Positions 59,401 through 64,000 of a stretch of DNA of 64,000 bases are shown here, piece by piece (within the stretch, counting starts at the first letter, position 1; every line of letters starts with the position of its first letter). The stretch is from Prostheceraeus crozeri. Its lineage: Eukaryota; Platyhelminthes; Polycladida; Euryleptidae. Both the position numbers and the translations under genes were made by a program. The stretch spans positions 372,001 to 436,000 of the forward strand of contig CAJQUW010007937.1 in NCBI GenBank assembly GCA_907163375.1. The letters are read 5' to 3'. The notes beneath the pieces are model-generated. The model saw nothing but the letters and a program-made list of their open reading frames with translations, was not told where the DNA came from and searched no databases.

Positions 59401-62400
59401 CGAGATCGAAACGAATTTTAATTTTCCTTTTCATAGCAAGAACTGTATCATCAAAACTATTTCAGAATAATATTACACCGCAAATAACACTTCATTCAAT
59501 GCGAGTCAAAAAATAGTAAAACACAAAAGAATTTTGCAATGTAATTTTATTCTGAAATTGTTTTTGCGATGCAGTTCTTGCTACTTATGTGATTATTTGG
59601 ATAGTATATGTTCAAACCAAAATTTCCTTTTCGTGTTACCAGGTCAACATTAGGATTTAACATACATGTACATGTAAATTCCAAAATAAATGCAATTGTC
59701 TTTGCTAATGGCTTCTAACGTCCGGAAACCTGCGGTAAACTAGGTTGCACATCAGAAAAGACAACTAATGTTACACGTATTAGGCAAACATTATCTCTTG
59801 CATTGTTTTTCAGTTTACGCAAGAAGAGATTGAAGGAATAATCAGCTTCGTGGATTTCAATGAAGATGGATTTATTGATGCGCTGGAATGGACAATTCAT
59901 CTTTGCAAGGCTCTCAGCTATGAATTCATTTTTGATGACGAATCAAATGTAAGTTAATGAAGTAACTTCTATAAGCATTTTATTCTGATGCAATACTTTA
60001 CATCACTACTCCCATTGTGGACTTGGACGACGTCCAATGGACGTTGTGACACCCCTACCCCTACAAAATTGACACCCCTACAGATTGTTTAAGCTCGTCA
60101 CTTTGCCAGAAGTACAAACTGATTCAAAACGATGGCACATGCAGGAACTTACTAAGTGAGCAAAAACAGATTTTCAATGCATTACAGAGATAGGAAAAAT
60201 AGTCGTGTGTCACTTTCGGATTGCTGTGAATTCCTTCGAAATGCTCGGATCGTCACGACTCCTTCAGATTCGAAGAATTCAGATCATTGAACAAATGTTT
60301 TCTCGATAATGTTCGTCCTTCCAATAATTATTTAAAAAAGATAGCAGGCGCACGAAAAAACGTTCACAAACTTCTCTGTAGAACTTGACATCGTCTGTAT
60401 CTCTTTGCTGTGTCATCCAACACTCACTGAAACTTCGCACAATTTGGCGTGTTTAATGTTGAAATGGCTGCTCATTGTTCGATTGCTGTGGTATTATGTC
60501 AGAAAATTGTGCCATTTCATTAACGTTGCATGTTCCAATGTTTCCCTTCTAGTCAAACTGAAGAAGAGACGACCTGTCTTACCCCATATTCCGTAAATTA
60601 ACTCAGTTATTATCACATCATCAGAACTTTTTTTGTAAATAAATGACCGATCAAAACATGTTCAATCGATCCAAAATTACTGTCTGATATCAAATTGAGA
60701 CTCCGTGATAAATTTCGCATTTCATTTTCAGATACCAGCCAATATTCCAAAATACAAGATCAACATCCAAAAGTTCTTTGAGACCAAAGTTTATCGATAT
60801 GGAAAATGCACACTTATAATTCTTTATGGGTGAGTTATTGCGTATGGGTAATAGCAGCGATTCATAAATGCAGCTGTTCTATAACATAGAATGAAAAATA
60901 AATTTACATAGGAATAAATCATTCAAGGATATGCAACTCTGGACCGAGGCTTGGCAATGTGAATAGAAAGTCATAGGAATTCCAGTCAATTGGAAATTGG
61001 ACTGTGCACTTCAACCGACGACTGTCGTATAGGACAGTTATGGGAAAATGGCAAACGCTTGTTCATAAAATGGTCTGTGAACATTCTCACTGATGGCACA
61101 TAATTTTGAACCACAGAATTAGATTCATCTGCACGCGCTTCGGTTTCCTAGAAAGAAAGGGTTATATGTAGCCTTAATATCGAAAATGCACATCACAGAA
61201 TTAGACAACTTGCTCCTTCTCGAATGGATAATTCGTGTATCGTTTGCCATTGGAAATGGCAAACAATAAGCTGTCAGCAGAGGACACCAGAGCCAGTGAG
61301 AGAGGCGTGCGTGCTGTGATATCACTTCGCACACACCAAAACACACATCTCCGTGTGGCTAGCATTCGATTCAGTGTTTGCACTATGTGGCAAGGAATGC
61401 TGGGAAGAGGATGGTGAAACCATCAAGTGAACTAATTTTCGTACGCCTGCTATTTTTTATAGTAATGATCGGAAAGGCCAACATTATGGAGAAAACTTGT
61501 GCGCAATGATCTGAATTCTTCGAATCTGAAGGAATTTTGGCAATCGAAACACTTCGCTGGAACTCACATTAATCCGCAAGCGACGCACGACTTTTTTCCT
61601 TTCTCTGTAAGGTATTTGGAATTCCTTTTTGCCCATTTACTAGGTTCCTCGATGTGCCGGCGATTTCGTATTCACACTTCTAGCAAACCGAAGCAGATAA
61701 ACAAAATATTTAAATCTGTGTTTTGAACACATCACTTTGAAGGTGTAATTCAGTTTCCCTTCGAGAAAAGAGAACCTCCTAGAATCCACAAGTCCTGATA
61801 TCTCGGGGTTGTGGCATCAGTTTGTAAGAGTAACGAGAGATGTGTCAATTATAACTGAAGTCTCCAATAAGCCGCAAACTCCGGCAACTCAGTGATGCAA
61901 CTTCTGTTTGAAACATGTGAAACTGAAAGTGCACGAGGAAGCAGAAAACAGTTGCAATCAGCACCAAAGATGCGGTAATTCCCCACAGGGAGCAGTTATA
62001 AGAAATCGATGATGCGTCACCCGGTGATGTACAAGCCTAACTTCACTTTCGGGATTGAGAGGTTGTTGATTGCAGTTTCCGTTACTAATGGACGTAATCG
62101 AACATCAAACATTGAACTGATTTTTTCTGTTCTTAGAGTAAAACCTCATAAAGGTTGTGGACCGCTGCACAGATAACTTTGCTTTTTATATTCATCATAA
62201 TCATGGCAGCTCGAATCAAATTCTTTCCATCCTCATTTTGATGACAACAGATACCTACTTGGAAGTCGTTCAAGTTACCATCAACATTAGCATTAATTTT
62301 CAAAAATAATTTGTCCACATCTAGAAATTCATTAACCATTCATTAGAACCATTCATTAACACGAGGAAGTTTCTCATTGCTATCTCAAAGCCTAAAAGAT

Positions 62401-63712
62401 AATGTAAATAGGTCAAAAGGTCATCTGAAAGAAAAAACTTAATGCCAGAGTTAATGCTAAATTCACCGAGTAGGAAAACGAATTTGCCCGCTCAAATAAA
62501 CAACTCAACATTCACAAATGAGCCACTCCCAAATTTTCCCACCTGTTTTCATTACTGTCCGACCTCTCAAACAGTCTAAATACTCATCTATAAACCAAAA
62601 TATTGAGATTAAGTTAATGCTAATAGTTAGATTAAGTTAATGGTACATAGATGAGTATTTAGGCTATTTGAGAGGTCGGACAGTAATGAAAACAGGTGGG
62701 AAAATTGGGGAGTGGCTCGTTTGTGAATGCTGAGTTGTTTATTTGAGCGGGCAAATTCGTTTTCCTACCCGGTGAAGTTAGCATTAACTCTTCATTTTTC
62801 TTTCAAATGACCTTTTGACCTATTTCCGTTATCTTTTTGGCTTTGAAATAGCGATGAGCAAATTCCTCGTGTTGATAAATGGCTTCTGTTGAAATTATAG
62901 ATGTGGACAAATTATTTTGAAAAAATTAATGCTGATGTTGATGCTAACTTCAACGACTGCCTACATGGAGAGTTTGGGAGCACTCCTCTAAATATTTGCC
63001 TTGCATGCATTCAAACGTTGACAACAGCTATCAAATATTATTTCAGGGTTTTGTTTACAATTCATTGGTATAGAATGGGACGCATGGCTCAACAATTAAT
63101 CCACGTAATTCGAACAATAATTACTGGCACTTTTATGGTAAGTATTTCCTTTCTTTCTGATTATAGAGAGCATGTTAGAATATTCACGTTATATGATGAC
63201 AAAGTTTTTGTTGCGCAATTGTCAAAAACAAAATTACACAAGCCAGCAACCAATAATTAAAGCTCTTCTCCAGATTTCTGACTTATGATATTTCAGATAT
63301 TATAGTTAAAGTAGACAGATAGATGGATATTTGTAGTTAGATGCAATGCATGATAGGTAAATCGATATCTCATTTAAACCTTCACATTTAATGATTACTT
63401 TGTTTTTTAGGTGGAATGCGGCTTGTATCTGACAGTGATTTCAGATAAACGTATTCGTTCAAAAAAATTCATTTTTCAAATGGTTTGCATAGTACTTGCA
63501 GCAATAGCAACAATTTTGTGGTATTTTCATAATTTAATACCATCTACTGCCATTTCTGATGACTATTTCTTCGGAATTACATCTGCCGTGGCCACTTGTG
63601 CTATTTTGCTGACCTTGCCGATACATTTTCATGTAATACGGAAAGTTATTGATATATTCTTGGCCTGCACACCGGTGATGATGACTTTAATCTCCGTACT
63701 GATGATTGTTCT
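44410..63712 (+). CDS. Two-pore-channel (TPC)-like cation channel, partial, 13 exons found
   Basis: Exons: 44410-44490, 46510-46623, 46688-46813, 49363-49435, 52290-52400, 54263-54396, 56288-56354, 56422-56543, 58248-58398, 59814-59948, 60732-60829, 63047-63137, 63411-63712. Each has AG before and GT after, and phases agree at all junctions, giving about 534 residues. The order is S1 (LAFFEPP), S2, S3, S4, S5, pore I (LLTTENYP), S6 (LLAIIVEKYW), a linker with two EF-hands (the second canonical), then IIS1 to IIS4. TPCs are endolysosomal or vacuolar cation channels opened by lipids, calcium, NAADP-linked signals or voltage. They have two such domains per chain (about 730-820 residues) and act as dimers. 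The N-terminus and everything after IIS4-S5 are not in the window, and a short exon between exons 1 and 2 may be missing. The TPC call is strong by architecture and linker; the subtype is unclear. Confidence 0.85.
46510..46623 (+). CDS. TPC-like gene, exon 2 (IS1)
   Basis: Acceptor GAATTCCAG, donor GTAAGT. It encodes NNKIRYAIFLVIFAHCILAF followed by FEPP, a hydrophobic S1 helix ending in the FxEPP-like motif that TPCs carry after IS1. Confidence 0.8.
46688..46813 (+). CDS. TPC-like gene, exon 3 (IS2)
   Basis: Acceptor CCACTTGTAG, donor GTTTGT (weaker). It encodes VIHAICLTVYIIDISFHLVF and YGCTSFW, an S2 helix with its Asp followed by the short loop to S3. Only 64 bp of intron separate it from exon 2. 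Confidence 0.8.
47134..47838. mobile_element. hAT-type MITE family C copy 2, 705 bp, perfect 8-bp duplication
   Basis: The left end TACTAATGAAAATATTCC and the right end ...AATCACTA are diverged family C termini. The octamer CACATAAG is identical on both flanks (47126-47133 and 47839-47846). Internal blocks such as GAAATAGACATGG and CCATTTCTA match copy 1 at 41794-42796. It lies in the intron between exons 3 and 4 of the channel gene. Confidence 0.85.
48266..48410 (+). repeat. tRNA-derived SINE, family S copy 1
   Basis: Starts CCGTCAGCGTGGCCTAGTG (A box GTGGCCTAGTG), has a B box GGTTCGATTCC near 48321, then a tail TATTGACTTAATAGTTGTC up to TTCAGATATT. The head and tail match the interrupted copy at 56862-57522. 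It is non-coding and was transcribed by polymerase III when active. Confidence 0.75.
48468..48655 (+). repeat. Partial copy of foldback family F
   Basis: AGTCCGGGAGCTAGCACGAG and the following 170 bp match one arm of the palindrome at 53239-54063. Only one arm is present and it is diverged. It adjoins the LINE fragment on its right. Confidence 0.65.
48660..49240 (-). pseudogene. LINE reverse-transcriptase C-terminus, degraded
   Basis: The minus strand reads AGHVVRMGYEGLVKQ, then RRGRPRIRWKDCIRRDLE and DRLKWR before a stop near 48740. This is the usual tail of animal non-LTR polymerases (AGHVxRM...RRGRPRxRW...). Frames change along it and a stop sits just before AGHVVRM, so it is dead. It is 5'-truncated and antisense within an intron of the channel gene. 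Confidence 0.8.
49363..49435 (+). CDS. TPC-like gene, exon 4 (IS3)
   Basis: Acceptor TATTGTTTTCAG, donor GTGAGT. It encodes GEFILICLFIVDFIILIAQD, an S3 helix with the conserved central Asp. The phase continues exactly from exon 3. No ATG-initiated frame reveals this exon; it was found by looking for an S3 helix in the right phase. Confidence 0.78.
50261..50335. repeat. Short inverted-repeat element, about 75 bp
   Basis: AGTGCCAGTTCGC at 50261 recurs inverted as GCGAACTGGCACT ending at about 50333. The terminal repeats are 13 bp. No target duplication was defined. Confidence 0.45.
50806..51407 (+). mobile_element. MITE family B copy 2, 602 bp, perfect 8-bp duplication
   Basis: CACAGAATTAGATTCATCTG at the left and AAAATATTTAATTCTGTG at the right. 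The flanking octamers are identical, AATAACTC at 50798-50805 and 51408-51415. It is in the same orientation as copy 3 at 61112-61720 and has no coding capacity. Confidence 0.92.
51661..52122 (-). pseudogene. Penelope-like polymerase C-terminus with GIY-YIG endonuclease
   Basis: An open stretch of 153 codons. The first half (VIPVTTPQWRQNPKDRIPLE) is the linker after the reverse transcriptase thumb. It is followed by VLYQFNCTCGIKYIGRTEGR and MAEHVPRW, which give the YIG motif, the catalytic Arg region and the EH motif of a GIY-YIG nuclease. Penelope-like elements use this nuclease for target cutting. The copy is truncated, and its polymerase core is not within this open stretch. Confidence 0.75.
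52290..52400 (+). CDS. TPC-like gene, exon 5 (IS4 and S4-S5)
   Basis: Acceptor TTTCTTTTCAG, donor GTGAGA, phase 0 at both ends, 37 codons. RLVAPFRCCRFSMIICKSKS aligns with the (L)RPFxxL...S4 segment of TPCs and carries three Arg at its start. The exon joins in phase with exons 4 and 6. Confidence 0.72.
53239..54063. mobile_element. Foldback (snap-back) element, family F, 825 bp
   Basis: The arms 53239-53595 and 53650-54063 are near-perfect inverted copies around a spacer of about 54 bp. The termini are TAGTCCGGGAGCTAGCG. The right arm has an extra 45-50 bp near 53865-53910 that is bounded by a repeated GGAAATACATA. The flanks read TAC on both sides, a possible 3-bp duplication. No coding sequence. 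It lies in the intron 200 bp upstream of exon 6. Confidence 0.88.
54263..54396 (+). CDS. TPC-like gene, exon 6 (IS5 and turret)
   Basis: Acceptor GCATTCACAG, donor GTAAGT. It encodes VFLMFMVYLVLFAAFGVHMY (S5, with FxxFG as in TPC and plant TPC1), then an extracellular or luminal loop with two Cys (NCKNTNCSD) that could form a disulphide. NCS in the loop is a possible glycosylation sequon. Confidence 0.88.
54661..56196 (-). mobile_element. Penelope-like retroelement copy 2, flanked by 115-bp inverted repeats
   Basis: The ends 54661-54775 and 56082-56196 are inverted copies differing at about five positions. Between them, on the minus strand, lie reverse-transcriptase motifs and a GIY-YIG nuclease. 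The right arm runs straight into the polymerase coding region, so the element is 5'-truncated with an inverted end copy, a structure known for Penelope elements. It is broken in a few places. It lies antisense in the channel gene between exons 6 and 7, ending 91 bp before exon 7. Confidence 0.82.
54857..56114 (-). pseudogene. Penelope-like reverse transcriptase plus GIY-YIG endonuclease
   Basis: In order on the minus strand: SLDVINLYPSIQIEHGIE (palm motif A), RQIKGCPMGARFSP (motif B), FYARYIDDIIIGPF (YIDD, motif C), a thumb-like region, then FLVYKLKCNLCDDFHIG and a KRYNEHRRDSINKNKR stretch of the GIY-YIG nuclease. This is the hallmark pair of Penelope-like elements. Reading frames are interrupted a few times, so it makes no functional protein. 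Confidence 0.82.
56288..56354 (+). CDS. TPC-like gene, exon 7 (pore helix and filter I)
   Basis: Acceptor TTCTTCAAG (AAG, slightly weak), donor GTAAGT. It encodes AFDNIGIGFIHIFALLTTEN and YP. The LLTTxNxP pattern is the domain-I pore signature of TPCs (LLTTANFP in TPC1-type proteins). Here the filter residue between T and N is Glu. Confidence 0.9.
56422..56543 (+). CDS. TPC-like gene, exon 8 (IS6)
   Basis: Acceptor CATATTTACAG, donor GTGAGT. It encodes MIMIPPFKRTQANFAFFAIC then the S6 helix YVLLAILLAIIVEKYW. It matches the TPC pattern P-x-x-M-x-P...R...FF...LLA. The intron to exon 7 is only 67 bp. Confidence 0.92.
56912..57450. mobile_element. Non-autonomous DNA element inside the SINE, 539 bp
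   Basis: The ends ACTGTAAACCGC and, reverse complemented, ACTGTAAACCGT form the terminal inverted repeat, with further looser similarity inward. GCAC is duplicated at 56908-56911 and 57451-57454. It has no coding capacity. A 4-bp duplication with ACTG/CACTG ends allows several superfamilies, so none is assigned. Confidence 0.75.
57174..57257. repeat. 38-bp-stem hairpin inside the DNA element
   Basis: ATATTTAATGGTTGAGGAAG continues to a 9-base loop and returns as its inverse with a single mismatch. A direct repeat ATTCAACAGTTGTT lies on either side (about 57160 and 57279), as if the hairpin segment were itself inserted. Confidence 0.8.
57523..58247. other. Intron sequence, nothing further recognised
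   Basis: Remainder of the intron between exons 8 and 9 of the channel gene. No element ends or RNA gene noticed. Confidence 0.4.
58248..58398 (+). CDS. TPC-like gene, exon 9 (linker, degenerate EF-hand 1)
   Basis: Acceptor CATTTGTAG, donor GTAAGT. A Lys/Arg/Glu-rich helix (LVKLERERQRK) leads into SWNIIDPTGIGKVSVKSDIF. The latter has the outline of an EF-hand loop (D..T.I.K.S) but lacks most calcium ligands. It matches the position of EF-hand 1 in plant TPC1. Confidence 0.88.
59436..59581. mobile_element. MITE with TA target, 146 bp
   Basis: Terminal inverted repeats of about 40 bp (GCAAGAACTGTATC left; GCAAGAACTGCATC right, reverse complemented, extending to TTTCAGAATAA). TA flanks both sides (59434-59435, 59582-59583), as in Tc1/mariner-mobilised MITEs. 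It lies in the intron before exon 10. Confidence 0.75.
59814..59948 (+). CDS. TPC-like gene, exon 10 (canonical EF-hand 2)
   Basis: Acceptor CATTGTTTTTCAG, donor GTAAGT. It encodes EEIEGIISFVDFNEDGFIDA followed by LEW. The loop has Asp, Asn, Asp, Phe (backbone), Asp and Glu at positions 1, 3, 5, 7, 9 and 12, a complete calcium-binding set. It is followed by LCKALSYEF, comparable with the helix after EF-hand 2 of plant TPC1. Confidence 0.92.
60180..60372 (-). mobile_element. MITE family B, truncated copy
   Basis: ACAGAGATAGGAAAAATAGT through TTCAGATTCGAAGAATTCAG to TAGCAGGCGCACGAAAA matches the middle of family B in the orientation of copy 1 (35046-35641). Both ends are missing and the sequence is more diverged, so it is an older fragment. 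Confidence 0.75.
60732..60829 (+). CDS. TPC-like gene, exon 11 (linker end, start of IIS1)
   Basis: Acceptor TTCATTTTCAG, donor GTGAGT. It encodes IPKYKINIQKFFETKVYRYG then KCTLIILYG, the amphipathic approach and the beginning of IIS1. The phase agrees with exons 10 and 12. Confidence 0.82.
61112..61720 (+). mobile_element. MITE family B copy 3, 609 bp, perfect 8-bp duplication
   Basis: The ends are CACAGAATTAGATTCATCTG and AAATATTTAAATCTGTG. The flanking octamers are identical, TTTTGAAC at 61104-61111 and 61721-61728. It is highly similar to copy 2, so both are fairly recent. Intronic, between exons 11 and 12. Confidence 0.92.
62253..62967. repeat. Long snap-back palindrome, arms of about 320-340 bp
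   Basis: The arms 62253-62591 and 62647-62967 are inverted copies with scattered mismatches around a spacer of about 55 bp that contains two GATTAAGTTAATG repeats. It includes conserved words such as GGAAAACGAATTTGCCCGC and its inverse. No coding function is recognised. It ends 79 bp before exon 12. Confidence 0.88.
63047..63137 (+). CDS. TPC-like gene, exon 12 (IIS1-IIS2 region)
   Basis: Acceptor TATTATTTCAG, donor GTAAGT. It encodes VLFTIHWYRMGRMAQQLIHV then IRTIITGTFM, which runs into VECGLYL of exon 13 to form IIS2 with its Glu. The IIS1 helix is split between exons 11 and 12. Confidence 0.75.
63411..63712 (+). CDS. TPC-like gene, exon 13 (IIS2 to IIS4-S5)
   Basis: Acceptor TGTTTTTTAG, donor GTAAGTAA, 302 bp, ends in phase 2. 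It contains VECGLYLTVISDKRI (end of IIS2), FQMVCIVLAAIATILWYF (IIS3), and LLTLPIHFHVIRKVIDIFLA then CTPVMMTLISVLMIVL (IIS4, the turn with Pro, and the start of IIS5). The S4 has only one Arg-Lys pair. The gene continues beyond the window. Confidence 0.85.
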
Positions 63713-64000
63713 GTAAGTAATTCCTTTCTGTATATTACATATCTTTTTATTCGCACTGGAAATTGAACTCCTTGTGAGAATAGTTGTTACTTCGTGCAGC
63801 AATTAGTCTGAATTTGAGTCGAATGATCAAATGAGAAGAAGCTATTGTGCAGGCTACAAATTGCTCGAATGCATTAGACATACGAGTAAGAAGCGATATC
63901 ACATAAAGTGAAGTCACATCATTATACGGCCACAATTTCTGCGTTGCGCTACATACCAGTTATGTTTAGAGTAAGAAGGGACAATAAATTTTGCTCGCAT
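63713..64000. other. Intron sequence to window end
   Basis: Begins with the exon 13 donor. No further exon of the channel was found before the window ends. Confidence 0.5.

Overview
The window is AT-rich eukaryotic DNA from a multicellular animal: spliced genes with GT..AG introns and GTAAGT-type donors, long non-coding stretches, and dense, varied transposable elements (hAT, piggyBac, Tc1/mariner, Harbinger-like, Penelope-like, LINE, tRNA-SINE). Composition and element mix would suit a marine invertebrate, possibly a deuterostome such as an echinoderm, but nothing fixes the species. No bacterial genes, CRISPR arrays or capsid/envelope-bearing virus relics were recognised.

Layout. 1-6 kb: three copies of a short dispersed repeat, a 380-bp inverted-repeat MITE, and one GC-rich terminal exon (2942-3217) of an unidentified host gene with an Ala/Glu/Lys-rich tail. 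6-18 kb: LINE remains (6.1-6.6 and 10.9-12.3 kb), an 864-bp tandem duplication (12.36-14.08 kb), a 117-bp Harbinger-like MITE and an inverted-repeat element near 16 kb. 19.4-22.3 kb: a complete hAT transposon with terminal repeats, a perfect 8-bp target duplication and an uninterrupted 742-codon transposase. 23.8-25.7 kb: an uninterrupted 636-codon piggyBac transposase. 29.9-30.9 kb: an internally deleted Tc1/mariner element. 32.8-34.3 kb: a satellite of 35 units, each carrying a perfect 20-bp palindrome that holds a splice-donor consensus on both strands.

44.4-63.7 kb: one host gene on the plus strand. I assembled 13 exons by splice sites, phase agreement and protein similarity. It encodes the first domain, EF-hand linker and start of the second domain of a two-pore-channel (TPC)-like cation channel. 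The 5' start and the 3' half (IIS5, second pore, C-terminus) lie outside the found exons. Its introns are packed with elements: two Penelope-like copies each flanked by inverted repeats, two snap-back palindromes with arms of about 320-410 bp, a tRNA-SINE broken by a DNA element that itself contains a hairpin, and hAT-type MITEs. Several of these end within 40-200 bp upstream of exons.

Two MITE families can be defined from this window alone. One (CACAGAATTA ends, about 600 bp) has three copies with three different perfect 8-bp target duplications. The other (TAGTGATG ends) has two copies, also with perfect 8-bp duplications. Most interesting for follow-up are the divergent TPC-like channel (acidic residue in filter I, charge-poor second S4, canonical EF-hand loop) and the palindromic satellite.
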